From contig OX387189.1 of assembly GCA_947561395.2 (NCBI GenBank), positions 24,304,329-24,368,328 of the forward strand: 64,000 nt of DNA, given 5' to 3'. Source of the stretch: Buxus sempervirens. Taxonomy: Eukaryota; Streptophyta; Magnoliopsida; Buxales; Buxaceae. Positions 11,260 through 23,754 of this stretch are shown piece by piece (position 1 is the stretch's first letter; the number at the start of each line of letters is the position of its first letter). The position numbers and the translations under genes are program-made. The notes beneath the pieces were generated by a model. That model was not told the DNA's origin. It searched no databases and saw only the letters and a program-made list of their open reading frames with translations.

Positions 11260-11944
11260 TAGTAGGATCTTTAAGATACTGCCAGATCTCATTCCGCCAA
11301 TCCAAATGTATTGTCTGGTTAAAACATGCATGAGAATCCACCAAGAATTTTCTTTTTACGGCTTTGGGAAGAGATTGTACGGTCACCGTTCTGGTTGGAC
11401 TGTACAATCTAAGTTTGGACGCGATCTGGGCAAGTTCATTGGCTTCGCAATTTTTGTTCCTTGGCCGATGCTCGAATTCAATTCTATTGAACTGTTCAGC
11501 CAAAAATCTCGCCTTTTTCAGCAAAGGCATCAATGCTTCACTATTGCAGTTATATAGACCCTCCATTTGTTTTAGAACCAGCTGTGAATCCCCTATTATA
11601 TTGATTGCAAGGGCACCTATCTCCCATAAGATTTCCAACCCTATAATCATAGCCTCGAATTCTACTTGATTATTTGTGGATTGTTCCTCTAACTGAAACG
11701 CGTACTCATGCTTTTCACCGGTTGGCGAAGTTAGGATTATGCTGATTCCGGAAGCAAATTCTGTTTTTGAACCATCAAACTCTAATGTCCATGATTGAAA
11801 CTCAGAATAAAAGAATCCGACATGAAAGACTGGTATATCCAATTCTTTCTCTTGAATGTTGAATGGGTGATCGGCTAAAAAATCGACCAAAGCTTGGCCC
11901 TTTACGGCTTTCTGTGGTACATAATTGAAGTCAAACTCCATCAA
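11260..11944 (-). pseudogene. Tat-A second (archaeal-type) RNase H domain
   Basis: Residues about 50-180 of the open block ending at 11944 show the RNase H acidic residues: LEFDGSKTEF, EFEAMIIGLE, IGDSQLVLKQ and the C-terminal NCEANELAQIA. An additional RNase H of this type between the Gypsy RNase H and integrase is known in the Tat lineage. A TAA at 11948 separates it from the first RNase H. Confidence 0.8.
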
Positions 11945-12325
11945 AGTTTACATCCATTTACCGAGCCGGCCACTTACGGTTGGCCGAGTGAGCATGTATT
12001 TAACTACATCGGTGGCTGCAATGACGAAAATCTCTTTTGCCGAAAGAAGATAATGACGTAACTTAGTAGTTGCATAATAGAGTGTAAGACATAACTTCTC
12101 TAAATTAGTGTACCTTTCTTCCATGGGACTGAGGAACCGACTGAGATAATAGATAGCTTGCTCAAACCCTTGATCATTTTCTTGTGCAAGCAAAACCCCA
12201 AATGAGTCATCTGATGCTGCTATGTACAACTTCAGTGGTCGCTCCTTTGATGGTGGAACCAAAACTGGCGGTTTTGCTAGATATTGCTTAATGCCTTCAA
12301 ATGTAGCTTGATGTTCATCATTCTA
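11945..12325 (-). pseudogene. Tat-A RNase H domain
   Basis: This block shows the Ty3/Gypsy RNase H pattern: LYIAASDDSFGVLLAQ, QAIYYLSRFL, RYTNLEKLCLTLYYATTKLRHYLL. Its job is to degrade the RNA strand during reverse transcription. The first acidic position appears as ASDDSFG. Stops at 11948 and 12323 bound it, all in the pol frame. Confidence 0.8.
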
Positions 12326-13426
12326 GATGAATTCGTTGGTATCTTTGAGTTTTAACAAAGGAGATAGAACCCTGGTCTTTCCGGCTAAGCTTGAAATGAA
12401 CCTTCTTAAGAAATTGACTTGGCCAAGCAATAGTTGTAACTGTTTTTTATTGGCCGGCGGTTTGGCTTCTATGACCGATTTAGCTTTGTTCTTATCCTCT
12501 TCTATCCTCCTCTGATGAACAAGAAATCCTAAGAAATTTCCGGTTGAGACACCAAAAAAGCATTTCAAAGGGTTCATTTTTAACTTGTACTTTCTGAGCC
12601 ACTCAAAGACCTGCTTTAAATGTTGTAGATGATCAATCCCGGTCTAAGATTTTATTACCACGTCATCAATATAGACCTCGAGTATTTGACCAATCATATC
12701 GTGAAATATAAGATTCATGGCCCTTTGATAAGTGGCCCCGGCATTTTTTAGCCTGAAAGGCATGACTACCCAACAATAAGTCCCCAATGCCCCCGGACAA
12801 CGAAATGTCGTTTTAGCTACATCATCTTTTGCAATAAAAATTTGATTATAGTCGGAATGGCCATCCATAAATGATAAAAACTTATGCCATGATACATTAT
12901 CTACTAACAAATCAGCTATCGGCATAGGGTGTTCATCTTTGGGAGTTGTCGAATTCAAATTGCAGAAATCTATACAAACTCTAATTTGACCATTCTTCTT
13001 AACTACTAGTACAATATTTGATAGCCAATCGGTATACTGAATGGGCCTGATAAACCCAGCTGCTAGAAGCCATTCTATTTCTATTTTTACTTTACTAATT
13101 ACATCGTCAGCCATCCTTCGAGAAGGCTGTTTGAATGGTCTAAATTCAGGCTTAATAGGAAGCCTGTGCTTTACAACTTTCCGATCCAATCCCGGCATCT
13201 CCTGATAAGTCCAAGCAAAACAATCCGAGTACTCGGCTAATATCTGCTTCATATTTTGCTTGGCATTTGGCGGCAGCAACTTGCTTATGTAAATGGGCTT
13301 CCGCTCTGTTTCTGTTCCCAAGTTAATTTCTTCTAAAGGGTCTTGGGTATCCACTTTCAGGTCTTCTAACTTGGCTGGTACTGCTTGCAGATTGGCGAGC
13401 GTTATCTCATCCCGATCTTGTATCAT
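12326..13426 (-). pseudogene. Tat-A reverse transcriptase
   Basis: RT motifs in order: EMPGLDRKVVKHRLP, AGFIRPIQYTDWLSNIVLV, RVCIDFCNLN, MDGHSDYNQI, MPFRLKNAGATYQRAMN and the catalytic YIDD at 12662-12673. The usual Gly of FGLKNA is Arg here. A TAG at 12644 follows the YIDD motif, after which the thumb region (12577-12326) continues in frame. The family copies element RNA into DNA in cytoplasmic particles. Confidence 0.88.
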
Positions 13427-13435
13427 TTCATTAGC

Positions 13436-14492
13436 CTATTCGTTGATGAATTCGGCCGAATTTGCCGTTGCGTAGCCATTTCCCAACCATTCATTTTCCT
13501 GTTGAAACTCCCTTACCTTTTCTTCTTGCACGTAAGCCATTATTTTTCTTAGAACGGCTTGTGCTACTTCCGATGGTTCAACCATCATTGGGTAACTCCA
13601 TAAGTTTGGTGAATTCGGCTGTTTCTTCTTCTTTGAGCCGTTGTTGCACCATATTTTGCCCAGCTGAAATTGAAGCAATCGGCTGTCCATTCTTATCATA
13701 TCCATCAAAAGAAATAGGTCTTATCCCTTCCCCATAAAGGGATGTGTGTGCGGCATTAAAGTCTACGGCGAAAGGCTGATTGTCGGCTTTTATTTCTTCA
13801 AGACCGTCATCCTTCCAAAAAAGCAACGATTGGTGTAAAGAAGATGGTACACATCCATTCGAATGAATCCAATCTCTTCCCAACAATGCTTTGTATCCGG
13901 CCGATGATTTTATTACAAAGAACGCCATAAGAGACTACCGCCTCCCAACCGTTAATTCGATTGGGAGGATTCCTCTAGTTCCTGTAACGCCACTTGCAAA
14001 GTTAGTAATGGTGATATCTGATTGGATCAAATATAAAAAAGACTTACCCAACTTCCTCATTGTGGAGACCGGAATAAAGTTAACTGCTGCCTCGTTATCA
14101 ATTAAAACCCTGTTAATAGGGATCCCATTCATGTGAACCTTTATGAACAAAGGTTTCAAATGTTGGGTCATGGCTAAAGATGGTTTCGCAAAACATACCT
14201 TTTCAACCTGGCCGATTTGTTCTTTGTCTGCCGGTTTCTGATTTTCTTATTTCTCCTCGAGGTGTTCTGGATTAACCATGTACAATGCTACCGGATCCTC
14301 TTCGTCATTGATCTCTTCTAGTCGTGGTAACTCCATGCTCGCTCCGAAGGTTATAGGCAAAGTAAGGACCATATGACAATCGAGTGGAATTGGAGGCATT
14401 CGGCTGAAGCAAATTTCAGCTATTGAGGTGTCAACACTTAGTGGTGGTTGACTTAGTGACTGATTAAGTTGATCTTCTGGGATTTCGGGCAC
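13436..14492 (-). pseudogene. Tat-A protease and flanking linker
   Basis: The retroviral-type aspartic protease core is at 13935-14171, with the active-site region read as VLIDNEAAVNF. The usual glycine after D-N is Glu here. Downstream, KALLGRDWIHSNGCVPSSLHQSL (shown in part; about 13800-13890) is the conserved end of the domain in this group. The frame shifts by one near 13590, between the protease frame and the RT frame. Upstream (14247-14492) is an acidic linker. Confidence 0.75.
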
Positions 14493-15002
14493 TACTTCCT
14501 CGGTCCCTTCTATCGTGGAGGGAGTCTACATTCTACTATATTCAGTTAGCATTTGATTAATCAACAACTGTTCCTCTTCTCCAGCAAAGTTGTTTGTCAA
14601 CTCTTCGTTAGAGACCGATTTTTTGGTCCTTGAGGTCACCGTATTAGAAACAGGTTCTGGTGCCGTGTCCTGAACGTCTGATGAACTAGGTAACGAGCTT
14701 TTCCTGAGCGTTTGTGGTTTCGGTGTGCCTTTCCTAGCGGCAAACCTAGAATATCAGTATGGTTGAGAGGAGCCGGTGCTTGGTTCCTAATACCGCTCCC
14801 TGGCTTGCTGTCGCTGCCAGCGTTGCTTTTGTGTCTTGGTCATGGCTACGACGTTTTCCTGCGAATAAAAAGGGAACTTAGGATGAGTTATTTTTTCCAA
14901 CGACCATCGTGAACAATAGGGGGTTTCACCATTCTAGGCTTGACCCTTTTACCATCATTTCTTGTTCATATGTCATGTAGCTGCTCTCCCAAGACGTGTT
15001 GT
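14493..15002 (-). other. Tat-A gag-pro linker, left of the CACTA insertion
   Basis: Degenerate sequence that continues the Tat-A pol polyprotein region towards gag. No long ORF. It ends at the CACTA terminus; its other half resumes at 30869. The bases at the junction (TGT) are duplicated on the far side. Confidence 0.6.
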
Positions 15003-15015
15003 CACTACAAAAAAG
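15003..15015 (+). repeat. CACTA left terminal inverted repeat
   Basis: CACTACAAAAAAG matches the reverse complement of 30856-30868 over 13 bp; beyond that the ends diverge. Confidence 0.95.
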
Positions 15016-15355
15016 GCGACTTTTACCGGCGGTAGCATCCCGCCGGTAAAAGTCAAATTACCGTCGTTAAAGCTTTAACGGCGGTAAACCCTACCGCCGT
15101 TAAAGCTTTAACGGCGGTAAACCCTACCGCCGCTTAATATCGAGCCGCTTAATATCGAGCCGCTAAACGAATTAGCGACGCCTACAACGGCGGTAGCAAA
15201 ATTACTACCGCTATTTCGGAGAAATAGCCAGCGGAAATTTAACGGCGGTAACATTTACCGCTGCTAATACCTTCCATTAGCGGCGGTAGTTACCGCCGCT
15301 AAACTCCTCACGTGCTTCTATATGCCTTTAGCGGCAGTAATTACCGCCGCTAAAA
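15016..15355. repeat. CACTA left subterminal repeats
   Basis: Many copies of GCGGCGGTA and TACCGCCG(C/T)TAAA occur in both orientations, several forming hairpins such as TTTAACGGCGGTAAACC with its partner. In En/Spm elements such subterminal motifs bind the TnpA protein; the same role is inferred here. Confidence 0.85.
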
Positions 15356-15967
15356 GCCATTACCTGCATATACAAAAACCATAATTAGGTGGACCGAAAA
15401 TCCTGTAAAATACGTGTAAAATATCACATTTCGTAGCAAATTTTATAACAAATAGAGCAAAACAATTTCAAAGAAGAAAGTGAATTAAAAGAGATTCTAA
15501 TAAAATTAAAATACTCTAAACATTCATGTCATATAAATTAAACTAAAGAACAGTAAATTAATGGTTTCCATTAACAAGTGAAATTGCAACTGGTATCAAT
15601 TTAATAGCCCTGCATGAAAATAACAATGAATCATGCGTCAGTAAAATTATAAGTAGACAAATCAATTTAGCCAATAAAAAAATTTAATATATATATAGAA
15701 CCGAAGCTATCTTGTGTTACTCACCTCAAATAATAAGAATGCATGTCTGTCTAGATAAAATCCTGAGGAGGACTATCATTTGCAGAAGTTTCGCCAGGAG
15801 ACTATAAATTGTAAGAAAGATCATTAAGTGTGGTATTTAAATATAAAGATGATATGAATTTGTGCTATATGTATTTTTGTAAGGCATTTATATAATACCT
15901 GTGTTTGACGGTTACTCGTCATGAAGTTTCTAAATTCTTCAAATTCTCTGGCATGCTGTGCAACAGT

Positions 15968-18322
15968 TGTAACGCCCCGAACCCGGGTCAGTGCAAACCG
16001 GCACCCGACCCGAACCCGGTTCGCTACTGTAACAACCCGAATTTAGTTCAACAACCAAATCCGAGGTGTTACTGGCCCATATCAATTACAACATCAATAA
16101 CATACAAGACCAAAGAAGTAAATCCAATCCATATATTAAACTATCAGAGTGCGGAAACAAGTATGTGCGGAAGTGTAGATCAAAATCCTCAAACAAGCAT
16201 AAAGCTTGACCATCAGTCAGTAATATCAAAGTCTGGTAGAATGAACTGGTTACTAACTCTCTCTTGTCTCTCTCATACATCAAATCCAATAAATGATAAT
16301 AACCAATTAAAAATGCTAAGTCTATAACATCAATCCACCTCAGACAAGGTCTGGATAATAATAATCCTCCGGCGAATACTCGGCTATCTCTCCCTGGAAG
16401 TCTAAGAGATCCCCCTCTCGCGTATCAGCTAAAAAAATGAAATAGAAGTAGGGTGAGATACGAATATCTCAGTAGGTAACACATGCATGATTATACAGTT
16501 AATATAAGCAAAGTAGCATTTCATGCACGATTAAGCAATATCGACAAATCAGGCTCGCATAATCATTTATACCATTCGTGACCACAAAACAGTTTGATAA
16601 CAGTTCTAGAAATGATTTTCAGCAAGTTTTAATATAAGAACTCAATAGCCAAATCAATAGCATAATCCAAGTATTGCTAGAATGTACTAAGCAGTCACAT
16701 CCAACCAATATCCCAATCACATGCATCCCGCACGTGCACAATAGTAATCATATCAAGTGTTATGTTTTCAGTGTCATTGTAGGACTCACAAAGTTAGATA
16801 AACCTTTTGAGATGATTCTCAACCAATTGCTATACCACCGTGCGACTTAGGAGCGATGCTACTAATGATACTCAAGCCCCATGCAGCGCAGCTTAGACAA
16901 GAGCCGTAGTCACCGACTTGCACACGTACCCATCAAAGTTGGTATGTACCACCAGCATGCAGCACCAGAATCAATACATGGAGGTGGTTGCTTATCCACA
17001 TGTACAGGGAATCACCAGCGGCTCACCGAGGTGTCCCTCCAGACATAGGACCTTCCCAGACAAACTAACTTGCAAAGGAAGCGCGTCGCATATAGGAGTA
17101 ACTCAACCCAAATGACATATCCCTCAGCTATCTAGCTACGACTATGGATCCATAACCAGCTATGCCCACTAGACTCCAAAATTCCCTAAAGTATCATAAT
17201 TCTATAAGGGTTGGTGCCTAGCGGCATATAATGGTTATATCTGTACATTCACTTCATTATTCAGTCATGCGGATTATGAACTCTCTTTATAATGTCTTAT
17301 GATTTATAATGCCATTTAAAAGTGTTTAGATAGTCAAATGGTATTTAGGCTTTTCCAAAATCACATTTCTCGTTTACCTTCAAAACTTGGCAACTAATGT
17401 CCTAAATATCTCCCTAATTTGTTTTTCTGTAAAACAGGAATTTAGGTAGTTTATTTTGGTCTTAAAACACCTTAATTAATCATTAAAATTGTCTAAAAAT
17501 AGTTTAGAATTGAATTAGGTTCGAAATTATGAAAAATTGGAAATTCTGCTGAGAGCGCCTGGGATCGCTCAGGATCGCTCCGGGCGGTCATCAGTCGGCG
17601 GTAGTGCAATTTCGAGCGCCCACGGTCCGTCGTCCCGCGGTCCACGGCGTCCTCGAATATTTAACCAGCGCCTAAGATCGCCGATGAGCGCCTCGCACAG
17701 TCGAGGTCGGCGGTCTCTCCAAATCGAACAGAAACAGTTCTAAATCACGATTTTTCTCGTCTAAACTCATTCTAATGTATTTATAACATGCTTAGCTAAC
17801 TAAATACAACTTTACATATCATAGAAACATGCATTGCGATTAAACAGAGATAAATCCGAATATAAAACCAAAACGGTGTCACCTACCTCTATACGCGCGT
17901 TCCTCTTCTTCTCCTCTGATCAACAACCCTCAAATCTCTCTTCGGTTGCAAAGCAATGCTCTGAGCAAGATTACTTGGTCTTCCTCCCTCCTTCTCTTTC
18001 TTCTCTTCTCGGTCGTTCAACTCTCGTCGCTTGCGGCTCTTCAATACAAGCGAGAATACACGTATAAGAATTAGGTTAATTCTTTATACATATTTATACC
18101 CCTTGATCCTATGCATCTCCCATGAAACTCTTCTATACACCTTGCCCAATCAGAATACATACCTCAATATCTCACGATCGGACGGTCAGATCTGCGTCAA
18201 ATTCTGGATCTCTGCTAAGTTGATCATCCCCTACAATATTAAAATGTTTCTATCAATTATAACTCTGGGCAATATTATTTACTAATTTAATTTATTATTT
18301 AAGGGAAATTCGGGGTTTTACA
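15968..18322 (-). mobile_element. Solo LTR, TGTAAAACCCC family (copy 2)
   Basis: On the plus strand it starts TGTAACGCCCCGAACC and ends GGGGTTTTACA. The flanks are ACAGT at 15963-15967 and ACAGT at 18323-18327, a perfect 5-bp target duplication, and there is no internal coding region. It is therefore a 2355-bp solo LTR left by recombination between the two LTRs of a full element. It interrupts a TnpA exon. A minus-strand TATA-like run (GGGGTATAAATATG) near 18085-18098 suggests minus sense. The copies at 62923-64000 and 1-2008 are related. Confidence 0.93.
17540..17720. repeat. GAGCGCC / GATCGCTC motif cluster in solo LTR
   Basis: A GC-rich block with repeated GAGCGCC, GATCGCTC, GGCGGTC and CCACGG motifs in both orientations. 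It matches the position of the 950-1225 cluster in LTR copy 1 although the sequence has diverged. Confidence 0.5.
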
Positions 18323-18937
18323 ACAGTTGCTTCAATTGTTTGTCGTTGTCGCATCTCTTCTTCTAGCCGCTCCTCTGTACGTTGCAATTGTTCTCGCATC
18401 CTATTAAATTCATCCATATCGACATACCGAGATGACGTACTCGAGGATGCACTACCACCCCACAGCCTAGTGGGCGTGTGGCCTAACCCACAACACCGCA
18501 CCCTGCCATGTGTGTCATGCCCCATGACTTGAGTATATACATCATCTCGGGCTGTCGAATCTGGCGTGCCTTGTTCCATGATAGTTCGCATTTGATCCTG
18601 AAAAAAATATTTATGCAATCATTGAGTTATCAAAATAGATGCTAATAAAGTTATTCGTATGCTACAAGTATACCTACAATAAGAGGAAATAACTTACTAT
18701 CTTGTCAGCTGCTTCATCATTGATTGGCGTGCCATCTTTTCGAGTATGCGTTTTTATAAAAGTCTCAGCACGGCCCGCCAATCCCTAATGAAAAAATATG
18801 GTGTTAATTCATCATAAATCATTTAAACATCCACAAGCAGAAATTAATACAATTGACCCGATTAAAAAGATGAAGAAATATAAAAACAAAGAACACATGT
18901 AGAGATAAATAAAGAAAAAATAATAAAAATTTCGACG

Positions 18938-18988
18938 GCATCTCCCCTAAAAATAGAGGGTTGTCCAGACCAAATTGGTCTAAAATAA
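18938..18988. repeat. 51-bp repeat, copy 1, inside CACTA
   Basis: This segment (GCATCTCCCCTAAAAATAGA onward) is identical over 51 bp to 24570-24620 in the same orientation. Similarity continues more weakly on the right. Copy 1 lies within the TnpA-type gene, probably in an intron or small exon. Confidence 0.85.
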
Positions 18989-20117
18989 AGCCATTCAACC
19001 TGAAAAACAAAAAAGAATGCAAAACGTAGCAGTCATATACAATCCCCATTCACATAAATATCCCATCTTATCATACAAGAAAATAGAAAAGCTACTATAC
19101 AACTTAGAAGAGATAAGAAAGCAATAAAATAAGATTGTACACTATGAAAACCGATCATCAAGTTGATGAGGTGACTAGATTTATAATAGTATATCAAGAC
19201 ATTCATAAGTGGCCATTTGTTATACCTGTTCGTTTTTTACCCTGGCAAAGCTCTTTGTCCCAGCTGTATGATTAAGGGTCTAGTTGGCACGATTAGTTTT
19301 ATTCCTTGCTGACAAGTTCTGCAACATATAATCATACAAAGTCAATAAACAAGGATGCAGTAGCTTTAGAAGACATATTAACTAATTAACAAATTACCTG
19401 GGCATTTTGTGAGTTCTAGTACTCTACTATAATTGCCCCTTGCTCCTCTACCACATCTGGTGGGCGATGATTTATACGTTCAGCATTTGTTTCGTATGGA
19501 TCGTAATGGTTCTGCTTCAAATCGGACTTATAGTCCTTCCATTTTTTATTTATTGATTGCAGGATAACATCACGCAACCTCTCTTCAACCTCAAACTTTT
19601 CCTACGGTGCATAACAAATTGAAATTTAAAAGTTAATACCAATTAGCTAAATATGTGGACATTTTGAGCAATGAACTACATTAAAATTTAGATTATTTAC
19701 CTTTACAAGTGACCACGCTCGGTCCTTCTCCCTATCTGTGACTTCTCGCCAGCCAAAGCGATTCAAGGGTATAACACGTCCATCGCGTGCCAGTGTCTCA
19801 CAAAAACTAGCCAATTTGGAGGCATTTGGTCCAATTGGCTGCCCCAATTTATCTATATCGATGTTGAACTTTTCTCCAGGTCGAAGTTTTAGTATATCAA
19901 GGCATCTAGTAGGACCTCTACCCCTCCTAGCTGGCCCACCCTCTGCCATCTAATAAAATACACTATATGCTGTAGAAAATAAAATCATACAAGTCAATAA
20001 CAATCTGATTCATCATAAACGGCTATTGTTTGTTAGTTAGTTTAATAGAAGAAAATAGTGTGTCGTATTCAAGACAAAAAATGAGAATGAACATGATCAC
20101 TACAATTCAAATACAAT

Positions 20118-23100
20118 TCATTCATGGTCATCATCAGAATCCGATCCCTGTTCGTCATGAACAGGATCACTAGAAGATGCGAGCTGTTCTCTACTCGTAT
20201 GAGAATGAGCATCAACTGTTGTGCCAGGTACGTCTTCCCTTGCCCAACTCAACCCATCAACCTCTTCTTCATTATTTGTTACAAGTTGGGTAGCATATGG
20301 CTCGCAATCAATGGGTTGATCATCATTCGTGACCAATTCAAACAAGTCCCTTGGCTTTGTCTTTACAACAACATTCCACTCTTCATCGATTGGATCCACC
20401 ACAAAGAAAACTTGTTCAGCTTGAGATGCGAACACAAACGGATCATCCATGACATGTTGACCAGTATATAATAACCGTTTGAAGTTCACAAGTGTAAATC
20501 CTAACTCATCTGTCTTAATGCCTTTTCCTTGTGTCATGATATCAACCCAATCACACTTAAACAGTACATGTCTAAGCTGCTCTGAATATGCCAACTCGAC
20601 CACATCAGTCAGACGCCCGTAAAAGGACATATAACTTGTTATTAGATTTTTATCTTTCGTACTAGCGTAGTTAGTAGTGCTTGCTTTTACCACAACACCG
20701 CTATTCTGACTTTTTGAGGATTTCTCTTTCTCCATCGTGCAAAAACGATATCCATTACTTATGTATCCCTTGAATTTGTTTGCCATTGATTGTGGCCCCT
20801 GTGACAACAACATAATGTCCTCGGAGACGGCACTATTTGATGCTTTTAGTGTCTCGGCCTATAAATAAGGGGCCAAGTAGGTTAAGAAATGCAATATTAA
20901 ACAACACATGTGGAGCTAAAACTCTATAAATGAAACAAGGTGTCTTACATGTTCTTTAAACCACTGCATGAATTCATTATTATGTTTCTTTTGTATGTCA
21001 TGTTCCCTTGCCCTTGGAGTTAACATCTTAAGAAGGCTTAGATGACACCTGTAATGTAAAATACAATGATTAATTCAAAGAATATGAAAATATTGTAATA
21101 CAGAAACAAATGGATGAGGTAAGCAAGTAACTTCTTACATTCGAAAACTTGCAACCCTATCGTCATTGAAAAGCACATAACGATGCGCTTGTGCCCACTC
21201 AATATTGGATAATTTATATGGTTGGGCACTTCCAATTGCAGTTTCATCATAGTTTCTTTGTGGCCGATTAGTTTTTGATTCTACGTTAGGTAAGTATCGG
21301 GAACAGAATATCGTACATTCTTCCGCAATATACCCTTCTGCAATTGAGCCCTCCGGTTGTGCTCAATTGCGCACATATGGCTTTAGGGTGTACAAGTACC
21401 TATTATGAAAAACAAAAAATCTTGATAATCAAGATGATTCGACGGCGAAATACAAGGAAACACATTTAATAAGACTGTTGTAATACGTACCTTTCAATTG
21501 GATACATCCAACGATATTGGACAGGCCCCCCTTCCATAGCTTCATTTGCTAAGTGAATTGGCAAATGCACCATAATATCAAAGAACAATGGGGGGAAAAT
21601 CCTCTCCATCTGGCATAATACTTGTGCAATACTATCTTGAAGGCGCTTCAAGTCATCAACTTCACAAACTTTGGAGCACAATTGATGAAAAAAGTTGCTT
21701 AACTCTATCAATACGGATGCTACATTCTTCGGCAACACTTTCCGAATAGCAAGAGGCAATAGTTGATGCAGCAACACATGGAAATCATGACTTTTAAGAC
21801 CAAATGTCTTCCGTTCTTTACTACTCACTCGTTTAGCAAAGTTGGACGAATAACCATCTGGAACCTTTATACTTTTCAGCACTTTGCAAACTATATCTTG
21901 TTCCCGTTTGTCTAGTGAGAAGCATGCAGCCGGCAAACATGCTTTCTTTCTATCTGGTAACATCTGTGGATGAAGTGCGTGTCTAATACCCATGTCAACC
22001 AAATCCAAGCGCACCTTAAAGTTGTCCTTCGTTTTTCCATCAATATTTAACAATGTACCAAGTATACTATCACAAACATTCTTCTCAATATGCATCACGT
22101 CCAAATTATGTTTCAACATAATATCCCTCCAATATGGTAATTCAAAAAATATGCTCTTTTTCTTCCAATTAAAGGGCATCGCTCCTTTACCAGTGTTTTT
22201 AGAGTACTTCTTACTGGTATGCTTCCCGAATACATGTGAACTGTCCCTTAAGTGATCAACAATATCCCACCCGATTAATCCTATTGGAGCTTCCCTTGTA
22301 TCTGTGGTACCATCGAAGGATTGTTTCTGCTTTCGAAACTTATGATCAAGAGGTAGGAATCGACGATGACCCATATAACAGTGCTTCCGGCTATGACGCA
22401 AATACTTAGAACACGTGTCTTTATGATAAGAAGGGCATGCAAGTTTCCCTTTAGTGCTCCAACCCGAAAGCATAGCATACCCAGGGAAATCACTAATCGT
22501 CCAAATTAACCCTGCACACAAAGTGAAGACCTCCTTTCTTGACGCATCATATGTCTCAACCCCAGAACCCCATAGGTCTTTTAACTCTTCTATAAGAGGG
22601 CGCAAGTACACATCAATATCATTTCCCGGCCCCTTCGGCCCTGGTATGAGTAAAGAAAGGATCATGTTTGGTTGTTTCATGCACAACCATGGTGGCAAGT
22701 TATATGGAATCAAAATGACTGGCCACGTGCTGTGAGTGATACTCATTGATCTAAATGGATTGAAGCCGTCAGATGTTAAGCCCAGTCTAACATTACAAGG
22801 ATCAGAACTGAACTCGCTATTCATAACATCAAAATATTTCCAAGTCATAGAATCCGCAGGATGCCTTAACTTATCATCATCAGTACGACCATCCACATGC
22901 CATCTCATATCATCGGCAATCTTGGAAGACATATACAATCTTTGAAGACGTGGCTTCAAAGGAAAGTGCCTTAATATCTTTGCTGCCTTTTTCTTTCCCT
23001 TTTTATTGGAATGACTGTCTTCGGATTTCCATCTAGAAGTACCGCAAATATCACATTTTTGTTTTTCACTAGTTTCATTCCAATATAGCATACAGTCATT

Positions 23101-23754
23101 TGGGCACGCATTTATTTTGTTATAATTAAGACCCAGGTCCGATATCATCGTCTTGACCTGTGAACTTGTTTCTGGCAATTTTGACACAAACGGAAATGTC
23201 TCTCTCAACAACTCAAGCGTCAAAGTCAATGACTTATTGCTCCATCCACTTAGGCACTTTATATGAAATAGTTTAACAATGAACGACAATTTCGTGTGGC
23301 TTTTACACCCCGGGTATAACTCTTCTCCAGCATCATGGAACAGTTTCTCAAACTGTGGATTATTACAAGTTGGGGTATCATCTGATGGCCTATGTGAAGA
23401 ACTCGCAGATACGTCCATTTCATCCTGCACCCCATAAGCTTCTTTAACCATGAGCCTAACTTCATCACCCACAAATTGTGCATCATCTACAATGGGATTA
23501 ACACGGGGGGGGGGGGGGGGGGGGTTGTGAATCGAGAATATCCTCCCCATGATAGTACCATTTTGTGTAGTTTTGATCAAATCCATTGCAAATCATGTGT
23601 TCGTATGCGACTTCTTGACTTTGATACAACACATTATTACATTTCGGACAAGGACACTTCAACAACCCATTAATATTTGCCCCGCGAGAACATGCGAATT
23701 TGATGAAACCCAAGACTCCATCTTGATAATCTTGACTAGCCCTATTCCATCCAT
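20118..23754 (-). pseudogene. CACTA TNP2-type transposase gene
   Basis: The transposase that would cut and paste the element. From an ATG near 23754, the first exon has the transposase-associated domain with a zinc-binding pattern (LLKCPCPKCNN, then GFDQNYTKWYYHGED). A run of 20 Gs (23505-23524), read as prolines, puts it out of frame with the main exon (23586-21466, 706 residues). The main exon includes LGLTSDGFNPF, PGPKGPGNDIDVYLRPL and NLDVMHIEKNVCDSILGTLL, then a DUF4218-type region ending near 21480. Further exons follow (about 21430-21250 and 21050-20940), and the last one (about 20860-20118) has a DUF4216-type region and an acidic tail. A stop occurs near 21360. The main exon is remarkably intact. 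The TnpA-type gene lies downstream on the same strand. Confidence 0.9.
23505..23524. repeat. 20-base G run in the transposase gene
   Basis: A run of 20 Gs encodes polyproline on the minus strand and separates two frames of the transposase. Its length may vary between cells or reads, so the frameshift there should not be trusted without checking. Confidence 0.9.

Larger units (their letters stand above)
15751..19949 (-). pseudogene. CACTA TnpA/Ptta-type gene, split by a solo LTR
   Basis: Exon 1 (ATG at 19949 to about 19700) encodes a basic start and the conserved IDKLGQPIGPNASKLASF and FGWREVTDREKDRAW segments typical of the plant Ptta/En/Spm family. Later exon-like pieces are at about 19400-19600, 19225-19320, 18700-18785 and 18323-18600 (with RMREQLQRTEERLEEEMRQ, a coiled coil). 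The solo LTR at 15968-18322 cuts this last piece; its coding sense resumes at 15967 in frame (QHAREFEEF) to a GT donor near 15900. A final small exon ends at the TAG at 15751. Stops in the middle pieces, and the LTR, make it a broken gene. The product would bind subterminal repeats. Confidence 0.7.
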
